In this document: piece after piece, positions 25,862 through 36,590 of the stretch
Position numbering within the stretch: the stretch's first letter is position 1
Layout of the letters: the number at the start of each line of letters is the position of its first letter
Assembly: GCA_030549175.1 (NCBI GenBank)
Contig: JAUKUA010000001.1
Location: forward strand, 3,906,001 to 3,970,000
Direction of reading: 5' to 3'
Length of the DNA stretch: 64,000 nucleotides
Origin: Lasiosphaeris hirsuta
Lineage: Eukaryota > Ascomycota > Sordariomycetes > Sordariales > Lasiosphaeriaceae
Translations under genes and position numbers: made by a program
The notes under the pieces: model-generated
The model's input: the letters and a program-made list of their open reading frames with translations, nothing else
Database searches by the model: none
What the model was told of the DNA's origin: nothing

Positions 25862-28352
25862 CATTGGTTTCTTGAACGGCAGCTGTATGGGCTATCAAGA
25901 GGATGCTGTTGGGCATCCTTGGGTAGCACAGCAGAGCAGCAGAGCCACGACGATGGGTTTGTGGCCGATGGACGACATTTGGACCTCGTGGATACGGCTC
26001 CTTGGCGGCGAATTTTGGACAAGAGGGCCAAGCCGTGCGCTGGGATGCACGGCTCCGCGCGTGATTGGTAGTGTTGGCGGGAACAATTCCCGCTGGCAAA
26101 TGCGTAGAAATGTATTTTTGTCCATGGGTTTCGGCCTGCCACTGAAAAGACAGGATTGAAAACTAAAACTGCCAGCGAGGGCGGCCTCGCAGGCCGAGAG
26201 GTTTTGCCGAGAGACATATGCTCAGAGGGGAAGGAGATACGGATAGGGGGCGAAACTGCACAAGGCCCGTGTCTGTGGTTAAGTAACCATACTGTGCTAG
26301 CTATTGGGGATGGAGAGCGGAGGAGCAGGGCGGTCCGCGGCAGCATGAAGCTCCCGCCTGCTGGTTACACAAGAACCCGGTATCCCGGGTTTGAGGGACT
26401 TTTCCCTTTCCTCTTGCCTGGGCCCGCTTGAGGTTAGCACGTTAGGCCGTCAAGGTTGCCTGTTTCTCTCACCGCAACTGCTGCCCTTGGACAAAATGAT
26501 ACGTCGGTTTGGCAATCGGCCAGCCGTTGTACCTTTTCGCCCCTTCCCCATTCGTTCCCAAGCCGGGAAGGCACGAAGGTCAGAGCAGGGTCTCTTTGCG
26601 GCCCGCTCAGCGATCGACAGCATTCCCGGAGAAGCCAAGATTGCCGACTAACGGCGGCTCAAAGACAACGTCTCAACCATGCGAGCAGGCTGCGATTTGA
26701 GATGATGTTGGCACCGCCACCCCTGCCCTTCTGGCTCTGCTGACGCCGGACACTATCCCCAGCCGAGATCTTCTGAGGTCTTCTGCGCTGGTGGAAGCAG
26801 ACTGGGGGAAACGAACGCATCCCACGAGCACTCGCAGCTACCCGTGATGAACCGCTTCTCTCCGCATAGGCAGATCATGCGGGGACCCGACGACGGCCCC
26901 TACGGCCTGCCTCCACCGACGGGAGTTTGAGGACAGCAGCACGACCCCTCGCATCTCGCTCGGAACCTGTGGGAAGACAAGCCGGATACAGCAACCCAGC
27001 CGATATCCCGCAGTACGTCTGAAGTTAACCCCGAGGCCGGAAACCTTTGCCCGAGCTAAGCGCGGGGAGTTGATTCAACTCCTGTCTCAAGGCTTCTTCC
27101 ACTGGTACATGCACGTCCGGTACACGTCCGGTACGCGCTGCCTGGTTTCCGCCGGGCTACAGCACAGAGACAGAGCCAAACATGGCCCAAGACACACGAG
27201 AGGACAACCTGGCGGGGGTGGCGGGGAAGGATACCCAACCGATCGGGCCACGCGTTCCCCCCTGGCCTAGGTAGTCTTTTTCTGATAAGATCGAGAGCAC
27301 GTCGGCCACTGGAAAGGCGTGCTTTTACCCCCCTCTCAAACCATCCGCGTCCTTGAGCGGCATACTACGTAGCGTATCCTATCCGGGCCCACAGCAATGA
27401 GTTGCATTAGTGAGCTGCGATCCTGGTCGAGATGGGAAGGCCGGGAACAAGGGGGTCGTCTGCCATTAACCACGCACCGTCAACCGTTCTGCCAGCAGTG
27501 TCGAGGCCCACTATCCATTAGCTACCTGCTGTCCAGTGGCGGCTTATTTGCCTGATTAAAACCCCCCGAACATTATCGGGTAATCGGCGGGATCCGAGCC
27601 ATGGCGGGCGGGCGGGCGGTTACGTCCGCTCCGGATCTCCAACTAAACGGCAAGGTTGCAGGATACGATTTTCTGTCCACTTCCCTCGTCTTTCCTGTCG
27701 TGCTCACCCAGAAGGCGGTGTGATCCGGGGCCGGCGTATGAAGCCATCGGAGCCTTACCCCCTTTTAAACTATTTCATCACCCAAGTCCGATAGCGAATC
27801 GAAGCGGTGTATGCGGATCGACGGCAGTTTCTGTGTCATCCGGTTGAATCACAATGCCACAGGCAAACGTTTTACGACCGAATCGAGCCCAACAGCAGAA
27901 AAATAAGGGGGGCTAGGAAGAACCTCCTCAAGGGGGGTCGACTGGTAGCGGGCTGGCTGAAGGACATGGGTGGTGATGCAGGTGGAGCGAGTGAAAGGCC
28001 TCGCTGGGAGCAAGGGGATGGGAAGGTTGGGTAATGAAATGAAGTCGAACCAGCCAGACAAGACGAAGTATGTGGAATATACGAACATCACGGCACCCAC
28101 GAACCCAACGGGCTTGGGCCCTCCAATAGTGGAACTGGGGCCTCAAGAGCCATGCGTCTATGTTTGCTTGTCTAAGTAAAACCCTAGTCCTTCCAATGGC
28201 TCTCACTCCCTCTGAAAATGATGCCTGCGTCCGCAATATGCATATATCAAGACGAGCTCGGATGCGTGTTCATGGGATCGGTAAACCAATCAGGACCTGA
28301 CTCCGACTGGACTTCTCTCCGCAACTGCTACCAGCTTATGAGGTCGGACTGT
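25862..28352. other. 2.5-kb intergenic region without a supported gene
   Basis: Short frames only. An 11-bp tandem duplication (ACGTCCGGTAC) occurs at 27113-27134 and a TAGGTAG word at 27268. I see no transposon ends or coding pattern. Confidence 0.45.
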
Positions 28353-28943
28353 TTAGTCCCAGCTCCAGCATTCGGTTCGACCCCCTGTGCTACTGCCATC
28401 TCTCTCCTCCTCGTCGCCATCTTTCTCCTCCTCGTCGCCATCTTTCTCCTCCTCGTCGCCATCTTTCTCCTCCTCGTCGCTGTCTTCCTCTTCTTCCTCC
28501 CCGCCCCCCCAAGACTCTTCGTCCCAATCGTCCCCTTCCCCCTCTACACTAGAACCATGGGGGTTATCCTGCTCACCACTTTTGCCCTCGCCCCCAGGAT
28601 GGTCGTCATCCCCGCTCTTGCCTTTCATCCTCTCGTACGCCAGGTTCTCCGTGACCCTCACCCGCAATTCATATTTCAAGTTTGACCCGGTCCGATCCAA
28701 ATGCCTTGACTTTTTTATTTTCATGATCTGACGTACGTGCGTCGGCGGCCATGTCTCATCGTCATCACTCCATTTATCCTCGTCCGTTTCGAGATCCCCG
28801 ACCGTGCAGACAGTGCAGACATTGCGTCTAAGGGGCGAGGATACCCGTGGTAGGGTGGGACCCCAAGGCCGCCTGGAGGCAACATTGGAGCTTTGGGAAT
28901 TAAGGAGGCTGGTAGGCCCCGAGGGATTGTTCGAGCTATCCAT
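28353..28943 (-). CDS. Possible acidic repeat protein, 196 aa, unrecognised
   Basis: A single ATG-initiated frame on the minus strand. The N-terminal half has ordinary composition (for example RRNVCTVCTVGDLETDEDKW and THVRQIMKIKKSRHL). The C-terminal half is strongly acidic, with GGGEEEEEDSDEEE followed by about four copies of the heptad DEEEKDG encoded by 21-bp tandem DNA repeats. It ends GGRTECWSWD. I do not recognise a family. In its favour are the ATG, the length and the mixed N-terminal half; against it, a repetitive purine-rich tract keeps frames open by chance. Splicing within it is possible. Confidence 0.4.
   Translation of the reverse strand: MDSSNNPSGPTSLLNSQSSNVASRRPWGPTLPRVSSPLRRNVCTVCTVGDLETDEDKWSDDDETWPPTHVRQIMKIKKSRHLDRTGSNLKYELRVRVTENLAYERMKGKSGDDDHPGGEGKSGEQDNPHGSSVEGEGDDWDEESWGGGEEEEEDSDEEEKDGDEEEKDGDEEEKDGDEEERDGSSTGGRTECWSWD
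28395..28478. repeat. 21-bp tandem repeat, four units
   Basis: Four consecutive 21-bp units starting GCCATCT; the first differs from the others by one base. On the minus strand each encodes one acidic heptad (DEEEKDG; DEEERDG in the copy nearest the C terminus). Being a multiple of three, copy changes would preserve the frame. Confidence 0.9.
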
Positions 28944-29761
28944 GCTGACTTGTGTAGCTTAGGTCTGTGTTAAGAGATAAGTGTGTTTGGGGGCGAGAGG
29001 CAGGCTTGTCAGTGTCGTTGTCACAGCGCGGAAGATGAAGAATGATGAGAGTTGAACAGTTACGTGTTTGACTGCGGAGGATAGGACGTCTGCAAACTTA
29101 CATAACCCCAAACACCATTCTCCGATGGGAAACTTCATTATATATTTAGATATAGTTATAGAAGGTTTGTGACTCAAAACTGAAATAAATGTTCGAGAAA
29201 CCTTGAATAAGAAACGGGCCCATCAAACCTATGTATCCAAAGCATAAGGTAGGGTTGTGTGTTGTCATGGTACCGAAAACGTCTCGTCGCTTTTTTGGGC
29301 ATATATTTATATATCTCTCTACAAGCAGCGATCAAGATGGGAATTAGATAGGGTATCTAGTTTCATAAAATCATTATCCTATCAGCCAGTCCAATTCTAT
29401 AGGCTGGAGTGATACCTGATCCATTGATAATCCACTTGGATACAAGGGTGTTTGCTTCTATGCTTTTAGGTCTTTCGCTTCGTGGCAGCTGCGCTTTTAT
29501 TCGCCATTGACACATGTCGTGACAATCTGAGCATTGAATGCTTGCGACCAAGACACAAGCGCAACGCGACAAACCGCGGGGCCACACTGATGGAGTGCCT
29601 GCCGCGTCTGTATCCGAACTGCTTATGCGCTGCAGTCCAATATCGCGACCAGGAGTCTCCGGCATATGAATTGCGCCGCAATGGCTCCTTAGTCTTTCCC
29701 CCCAAGACCCCCCCTTAGATTTTCAGTAGAGAATGGTATCGGTTCTCGCCTCCCACACCAG
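28944..29761. other. AT-rich intergenic region
   Basis: 818 bp, locally AT-rich (29130-29400, with runs such as TATATATTTAGATATA). It holds the promoter side of the possible acidic protein and the 3' flank of RPB7. No gene supported. Confidence 0.5.
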
Positions 29762-30465
29762 TTATGCCTGGAGACAACTGCGATGTGCATTAGTAAAAGC
29801 TGACAACAGTAGATTTCACAACCATACCCGAGGAAGTCGCCGTTGATGCTACCAATTGCCCACATCTCGCCGACTTCTGTCCTTAGGCCGATGATCTTGA
29901 CACGGACGTGTGTGCCGGGCTCGATGACCATATCAGCATTGTTTGTAAATTGTGGTGGTGTGGCATTAGCATCGTATTGAATCTCATCGGGCATCAACTG
30001 CGCAGTCCATCAGTCAACTGTTATCCCATGATAGCTATTCCTGCCTGGAGATGCCATACATGAGACGAGACAAATAGACGAAGAGGTCCCGCTTGGGCGA
30101 AGAAGCCATGGGGATTCACTGAGAAGGCGATCGCATCAACCTGGGAGATCGACAAGTCAGCAAGTAGCATGCCACTGGTAGTGTTTTGCGGGGAAAAGGG
30201 TCGGGCGGCGACCTACTACTTCGCCCTTGAACGGTCGCCAAACAACCGCCCGATAGCCGACTGTGAATTCGGCGAGACCGCTGCCTGGGAGGATACGCCC
30301 TTCCGACACATCAAATGTGTCCATGATGGCAATGATGAAGTAGTCACCTGCGCACGTGCCTTCAACGTCCTTAAGCAACTTGGTTGTGACTAGGTCGTGC
30401 ATGTTCCTCCCAAAATATGATGGGTGCAGCGTCACACGCCTCTCGAGATTGTGAAGAAAGAACAT
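29762..30465 (-). CDS. rpb7: RNA polymerase II subunit RPB7
   Basis: Four exons on the minus strand, 30465..30217, 30140..30060, 29997..29828 and a 16-nt last exon 29777..29762, encode 171 aa, the same length as yeast Rpb7. It begins [19 protein letters not shown], the RNAP Rpb7 N-terminal (tip) domain, with [13 protein letters not shown] near residue 75. An OB-fold S1-like domain follows ([20 protein letters not shown], then [10 protein letters not shown]). The last exon adds CLQA and the stop, matching the family's end. Rpb7 pairs with Rpb4 to form the Pol II stalk, which binds emerging RNA and helps initiation and transcript fate. The downstream frame after 29828 reads past the donor into intron, so the 16-nt exon is needed. 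Confidence 0.96.
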
Positions 30466-31744
30466 GGTGTTGGCGTGTGTTGGCTTCGCCGATTACGAGA
30501 CGGGGCGAGAGGGTGATGAACGGAACTCGACGCGTACGGCTCTTCTGGGGCCGCTCTGGGTCCTCAGTTGCGGTCGAGCGCTGCGGCGCAAAGCAAAACA
30601 GTCGTGTTGTGGCTGCGACTGTGACTATGGCTGCGATGTTGAATGTAGGAGACAGCTTGTACTGTCGCAACGACAACAATCGAGGAGCGCGACGATGAAG
30701 GCGAAAGAAAAGACCCCAGGCGTGATATCACCTGCTCTCTGGGTGAAGGGGTCTACACGATAGGAATATGCGCATTAGATAACTCGGGCCCTGGATCGCT
30801 CGCGAAAGATGTTTGTGGGGTTGCGTTCGTCCGTGATTCGGTTTTGGCGAGGTTGACGAAGTTGACGAGGTTGACGAGGCTGACGCTTCCGGCTAAGAAC
30901 CAAAATTGACTTGGCGCCTGCCTTTGCAACTTTAACCTAGTGGTCTGTGCGTCAGCTGCAGGAACGAATTGCCTTGGACCCTGTCAAGCCTGCCTTCTAT
31001 GCCTGCCAGCCGCGCCTCCCTCCGTGCCCAGTGGAATATTCCACGCTTCCATTCGCTCTCTCTTGGCCTCGAGAATCATCTCAAAAGGGTCACGGTTTGC
31101 AATTAGATTAAACCATACTGCGTGCTGCTGACTACCGGCGACTACCGGGTTGCAGATGCTCGGCACTTTGCATGCACACCTTGGCTTACTCTCAACTTCA
31201 GCGTCCCAGTGTCACAGATTCTTCCCTGTCTGATGTGGCACCCCCAAGGCCAACGAAATCCTTAGTTCCTCTGCTATCGTCGACCCGGGACGGGTTGAGC
31301 CTGGCTCGTCAATGCTGCCAACTGACGACGCCCGCATCAAAGCAGGAGCTAGCAGAAGGGAACCTAGAGGGAACCCCACCATCCCACTATCCGAGGCATG
31401 TTTTGACTCTCAGCTTCCACCCCAGTAAGTGCATGGGTCGGGTAACGCGCCGCGGATCGGCCAACATCACCAGACCTGCCCAGCGTTTCCGAGCGTCAGA
31501 CTGGCAGCTCGCCTCGCCAGTCAACGTCAACTCTATTGCCATTTCCATGCCCTCCTTTCTGTCCGTAACTCGATTTTCTGGGAATATCTCTGCCACAATC
31601 AAACTGATCATCACGAAACCCATGTCGCCATCGCACAGCTAATAAAAAAAGGCCCGCGGAAATTGAAAAAACCTCAGCAAGCTGCAAACTGCCGTTCTTC
31701 CTCGTCCCGTGCTACGAAAAGAAAAGAGAAGGAAACCCCTCAAA
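30466..31744. promoter_or_regulatory. Divergent intergenic region between RPB7 and MPO1-like genes
   Basis: 1279 bp between two start codons, with no supported gene. It contains four 9-bp units (GAGGTTGAC with single changes) at 30849-30884. Promoters for both genes must lie here. Confidence 0.5.
30849..30884. repeat. 9-bp tandem repeat, four units
   Basis: Units GAGGTTGAC, GAAGTTGAC, GAGGTTGAC and GAGGCTGAC in tandem in the intergenic region upstream of RPB7. Confidence 0.85.
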
Positions 31745-32480
31745 ATGTCACTTGATCTAGAAAAACAACTCACCTTTGTAAGTCCCTCATCATTGCCAGA
31801 CATCAAGCTGAGTGAGCTGATGGCACAAGTTTTGCCGTGGCTGACTGTCGCATCTCCCAGTATGGCGCTTACCACCACAACTCTGTTAACGTGGTTATTC
31901 ACATGATCTGCGTACCCCTGATTCTTGTATCGGCATTTGAGATTGTATGTCTGCCGCCTTCTCGGGCATCAACCTAGTGGCAATCGCTTCCCTAACACTG
32001 CCTCACCAGGCCTCCAATGTCGGGCCTTTCTTCACACTCCCGCCATGGCTGCAAATACCTTACCTAGACCCAAATCTAGGTACCTTTGCAGCACTAACAT
32101 GGGGCGCCCTCTACGTCCTGCTTGAGCCTGTTGCGGGCACCGTCTTGGCTCTCCTCTGCCTCGCGGGGACGGCGGGGACCAACTACCTTCGGCTCGAAAG
32201 CTCCGGGCCGGTAACCAAGATCGCTGTCGGGATTCATGCTGTGTCCTGGCTGCTGCAGTTCATCGGCCACGGAAAGTTTGAGGGCAGAGCACCGGCCCTG
32301 CTGGACAACCTATTCCAGGCTATCTTCCTCGCACCGTTGTTTGTCTGGCTGGAGTTTCTCTTCATGATCGGCTACCGGCCCTCGCTCAAAAAACGCGTCG
32401 ACAAGGCCGTCGCCATCGAGGTTGCAAAGTTCCGCGCATCAAAGGTGAAGAAGACTACAAATGCGGAAAAGGCACAATGA
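31745..32480 (+). CDS. mpo1: MPO1-like (DUF962) 2-hydroxy fatty acid dioxygenase, ER membrane
   Basis: Exons 31745..31777, 31861..31944 and 32010..32480 give 195 aa. The join reads QLTF-YGAYHHNSVNVVIHM and then FEI-ASNVGPFF. The DUF962 pattern is complete: HHN near the start, IHMICVP in the first membrane segment, IHAVSWLLQFIGHGKFEGR, then PALLDNLFQAIFLAPLF. The histidines of HHN, IHM, IHAVSW and IGHG are the expected iron ligands of the family. Yeast Mpo1 (YGL010W) is an Fe(II)-dependent ER enzyme that alpha-oxidises 2-hydroxypalmitic acid during phytosphingosine breakdown. The same role here is inferred. About four hydrophobic segments are followed by a basic tail (KKTTNAEKAQ). An ATG at 31947 lies inside the second intron and should not be used. 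Confidence 0.93.
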
Positions 32481-33278
32481 GGTTGCAGCGCATACACGGT
32501 CCGTTTGGAACAAGCAATCCGCCTCGGCCAGGAGAGAATAAGGCGCGAGGGCGTGGATGGGACCCTCTGAGCTTGTAGGCTTTGCACGAGGTCAGAGGTG
32601 TCGCCATCATTGTGGAGGGAATTCAGGTCGGGACGAAATCTAGATGGCCGACTGCTGGGTTAGAAGAGGGTCCCCTGTTGGTCTATGCTTAGGGGTTTGG
32701 CAACTCAAAGGGAGTTTACACTAGAGGTCCATAATGAGACAGAGTTTCACTTGATCTCTGCAGTTTGTTTGTTTATAGTATGGAAGGACAGTGCTTTCTG
32801 TGGTTTGTGTGCCGGGCGGTAACCCATGGAAATTTGGTTTCTGACTAAAGGGGCTGGATCAAATGCACTTAACGGATCCTGAGGAGCGAAACATGTTTAG
32901 ACACAAAGCTTCTTGGCTCGTAGAATTTTGGAGCCCATGTCGAGTTGAAGGAGTGAAACTGGCAACAAAAGTAAATGGGTTAGTGGGTAAGGGAATCAGC
33001 AACAATGAAGCCGTCAGGCATCAGTGTTGTGACAGCCTGCGAGCTTGTCAAGCGTCCTGGGCCGCCATGATGACATGGCAGGGCGGGTGATCGACACCGA
33101 CCCAAGAAGTCCCACAATTCTTTGTTAGCGTTCCACTCCCGTTGCCAGAGCGGCCCCACGAGAACTCAACCCGCAGCACCAACTTCAAGCTCAGCATTCT
33201 ACGCCCACCGCAATTCTTACCTTTCTGTTGAACTCGGGTGTCTCCAAACAAAGAAAGCACACATTTTCTGCCGCACAT
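32481..33278. other. Intergenic between MPO1-like and APQ12-like genes
   Basis: 798 bp with no supported gene. It holds the 3' flank of the left gene and the promoter of the right gene. Confidence 0.5.
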
Positions 33279-34035
33279 ATGGACCTTCCTTCCCAGTGGA
33301 CGTTGGCTATATTAAAGGGTAAGCTCTGGCATCTCCCAAAACCCCCTTAACAGCACCCACCATTCCAATCGCCCTCGCCATCAGCACGACTACTAGGGCG
33401 AACCGCGCAACCCAACTTCTATCGCGCCCCGAATACTCGGTACAACACCTTAGCACACTACGGTGTCGACAACCTCTGTACTTCAGGAGGGGAATAGACA
33501 ACGGCCACTCCCACAAATGCTAACTAATCCGTCTCCGCCGCCACCGACAGGCTTCCTCCCCGAACCCGTGCACGCCTTTCTGTACCGACTCAAAAGCGAG
33601 GTCACGTCCGCGCTTTCCGCCTTTGCCGCACAGATGTGGCCCGTCGTCGCGCCGCTCGTCAACCGCGTTGGCCAGGCCCTCGCCTCGAGCCCCGATCTGG
33701 TCGTGCTGGTCGTCCTCATCACTATCGTCGTCCTGATTGTCCAGATTCTGGCCTACGTCCAGCGAATCATGATGTTCTGGACGCGGCTGGCGATGCGCGC
33801 CATCTTCTGGGCCGGCGTGGCCGCGGTCGGCGCCATGGTGTGGCAGCGTGGCATCGAAGTCAGCGTTAGAGACGCGATTGTCTGGGGGAGCAAAGTGCTT
33901 GGATTCGCCTCCGGGGTCAAGGATGTATTTGTGAGCGAATATCAAAAGTACGAAGAGCAGGAGAGGTTGAGGGGGCGGACGGCTGGCATGGGGGGCACGG
34001 GCATGGGTGCGGGTGGCGGCGGGAGAGGTTGGTAA
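33279..34035 (+). CDS. apq12: APQ12-like nuclear envelope/ER membrane protein
   Basis: Exons 33279..33318 and 33551..34035 encode 174 aa. The 232-bp intron has donor GTAAGC, branch point GCTAACTA and acceptor GACAG. The frame in the second exon has no ATG at its natural beginning, so the short first exon (MDLPSQWTLAILKG) supplies the start. The middle holds a strongly hydrophobic segment (about residues 55-80), then RIMMFWTRLAMRAIFW and a second hydrophobic stretch with VWQRGIEVSVRDA. The tail is Gly-rich. This layout resembles the APQ12 family (nuclear pore assembly and biogenesis), which acts in nuclear-envelope lipid homeostasis and mRNA export. The match is by layout and a few residues, so another small ER membrane protein remains possible. 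Confidence 0.7.
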
Positions 34036-34385
34036 TGATAGGGAATGGTGATCGGCGGAGCTTTCGGGCTATGATACTACACAGTATGAGACACGACATT
34101 GCGGAGTTACGGCGTTTTTATATTTGGGACATGCGGACACTAGAACTGAGCCAGGGCATTCTCATGGTGGATAGGAGCGCACGACACGGTCAACATACTC
34201 TTGGGAAGACACATGAACATTTGGGAAACATTTGGTACATTAAATCAGACAGACTCCTTTTGGTATATTCCGACGCCAACGCTATGCATATCCAGACCTC
34301 AGCTTTCTGTATCGACACAAATGCAACAAGATTAGGGTCAATCTAAGACTCGAATACTTTATGCTGACCCATTGTTTGTTCCCGA
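34036..34385. other. Convergent 3' intergenic gap between APQ12-like and GPN3
   Basis: 350 bp between two facing stop codons, presumably both 3' untranslated regions. No other structure seen. Confidence 0.5.
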
Positions 34386-35365
34386 TTACTCATCGTATTC
34401 TTCTTCGGGCAATTCCCGTGGCTCTTGTGCCTCGTGATACTGGATGCAGTCGTCGATATAGCTGAGGACCGACTGGACGCTCTCCTCATCCGTGCAGTCG
34501 AGCTTAAGATAGCTAACCATGCTGAAGGTCTCGATCAGCCCCGCGACAGCTTCGTTTAGACGCTTGAATGTCGCGCCGGACATGACGGCATCCTTGTCCT
34601 TGGGATTGGAGTTCTGAGGCACGACCTCCAACCCCGCCTTCCGTCTCGCAATGTCTGCGGGGTCATCCTCCAGTAGCGATGCGTCGGGCGTGATGAAGCG
34701 CTTCAGCTCCTTTTTCTTGATCTGCCCTTTGACTAGATCCATCTTGCTCAGGATATTGATGTGCGGCACCTCGAGCAAGATCATGGCACTCATGGCACTC
34801 AGTGTTCCGGCGAAGAACTTGGCGCGGTCCACGACGAAGGTCCCCTCGAGCAGGTACGCTGCGCATAGACGGATGTCGAGGGCGCCAGGCTGCGTGAGGA
34901 ACCTGACGAGAGTCGGCAGGATGGGGATGTGAGTGTACAGCTCGATCTGTCCTGGCATGTCGATGATGATCAAGTACTCCTCGGTTAGCGAGTCGAGCGC
35001 CTCTGTAAGAAAGTCTAGGTTCTCCATGAGGAACTCGAAGCAGTAGATCAGGCCCCCGTTGGGGCCGAGCTTCATCTCCTCCATCACATCTTCGAGAGAG
35101 ATCAAGTCCTTGATGTCAAGGTCGGGTGTGTGCTCGAACGACTCGGCGGCGGGGTCAAGGTTGATGTAGAAGGCGGAGCGGCGGTTCAGTTGGAGATGCG
35201 TGATGAGCGAGGCGCAAAAGGTGGACTAGCGCAACAAGCATGAGAATCACGTCAGAAACGGGCCGGGACGCAGATCAGGTTGCCGAGAGTGCGGCAATGG
35301 ATGGACAAGAGACTCACCTTGCCAGCCCCAGCGGGGCCCATCACCATCACACCAAACTTGCTCAT
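34386..35365 (-). CDS. gpn3: GPN-loop GTPase 3
   Basis: Exons 35365..35318 and 35225..34386 on the minus strand encode 295 aa. The 92-bp intron splits the P-loop exactly, GPAGAGK-STFC. After it come LNLDPAAE-like INLDPAAESFEH, the DLI-SLEDVMEEM switch region, the defining GPN loop (KLGPNGG), the G3-type DMPGQIE and the guanine-specificity motif SKMDLV. The C-terminal region is acidic (EEEYDE). GPN3 works with GPN1 (Npa3) in cytoplasmic assembly and nuclear import of RNA polymerase II. RPB7, a Pol II subunit, lies about 4 kb away. Yeast Gpn3 is slightly shorter (272 aa); the extra length here is mostly in the loop around residues 190-230. Confidence 0.96.
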
Positions 35366-36590
35366 CCTGTCTGCGGTTCCAGGGGCGCTGGGTTGCGGAG
35401 CGAAGGCTGTCTGCTCCTGGCAGCGCTTTTACTTGATTGGGGTTGCTGGTTTGCTTGAACTGGGCATTGGCCGGGAACTCCAATCGCAGATTATGATGAC
35501 TTGCTTAAGCTGCAGGCCTTCTCGACAGCTTCGCTAGGTGGAGGGGTTATTCTGCCATCCCGTTTCCACAATGCCGGGCACAAAGTGCACAACTTTTTCT
35601 CCTAGCGCTGCCCCGCAGTGGGTTACGGTCGGTGCCTTTCAATTGCGCAAGTGCGGTGAGAGGAGGAGTCGGAGGGGCGCGAGGAATGGCGCAATTTGGC
35701 GAGAGAGCACCAAGCCCGAGGTACCGGGTACTTGGCCGTCGACTTGTTGAGCACAAAGGGCTACAAAATATGGGATAGGTATCACAGGATACCTCGACAG
35801 ACGGGCTCACAAAAGCTATACAGAGCTAGATATAGATACAATACTGTAAATAGGCCACTTGAGACGTTTCTATATCATACTGTCTGATATTTGATACCCC
35901 ATCTCTCTTGACACGGACCGCTTGCTGCGAGCTGATCGTTATCCTGTGAGGCGGCACCGAGTCGAAGTGCCGGGTACCTATACTTGCCGTGCGTCTCAAC
36001 CTCTGCGGTAGAAAGTGGCCGACACTCGGCGCAAGGGTCCAACACAAATTCCTCAAATACTCCCGTCCGCCCGCACCCACCCAAGCCCGTTCACTCCTTC
36101 CCGATTTCTTTCAAGCGTTTTTCTTGTTGTTAACAGTGCCCCATCTGCCGCCTGTTTCGGTTCTCTATTCCCCCGCGTCCTAGTTTCCTTCGGCCTCAGT
36201 TGTTTTTGGCCTAACGGTAAGTGAATCTGTGATTTTCATCCCGAGGCAACGCCCAGCGTTACCCGAGAGCAAATCCTAATCACAAAGCCCTCGCTCGCCT
36301 TCCGACCTCAGTCGTAGGTGTCATCAAGCGGCATAGTGGCCGATTTGTTTGGCTCAGCCTATATATATGCCTTCTGCGACACCTTTCCCCTTCCTCTCTC
36401 TCCATTTTCCTGCCAGCATAGTGGCATCGAGGCGGTATTGACTCATCTTCCTTGCAGAATCACCGGCTTCCCACTTCCCAACCTAAGAACTCTCGGAAGG
36501 TTTGTCTCTCCCTAGCCCTCGGCTCTGGGGCTCACTACAATGTGGGGGACTAGCAGCTAACATCTTTTCAGTCACTTCCATAATATCACA
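35366..36590. promoter_or_regulatory. Divergent region between GPN3 and SAM synthetase, with likely leader intron
   Basis: 1225 bp between two start codons. On the SAM synthetase side a strong donor (GTAAGT at 36217) and an acceptor (TTTTCAG ending 36571) would give a 355-bp 5' leader intron, leaving a 19-nt exon piece before the ATG. CT-rich tracts (36090-36200, 36380-36415) fit a highly expressed promoter and leader. The leader intron is an inference. Confidence 0.55.

Noticed and set aside
28374..28384. B-box-like GGTTCGACCCC, possible tRNA
   Set aside because: No matching A box or foldable acceptor and anticodon arms upstream.
28395..28478. Tandem 21-bp units as a CRISPR-like array
   Set aside because: The units are contiguous with no spacers and encode an acidic heptad; the genome is fungal.
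31947..32009. ATG at 31947 as the MPO1-like start
   Set aside because: It lies inside the second intron; the true N-terminus with the HHN motif comes from two upstream exons.
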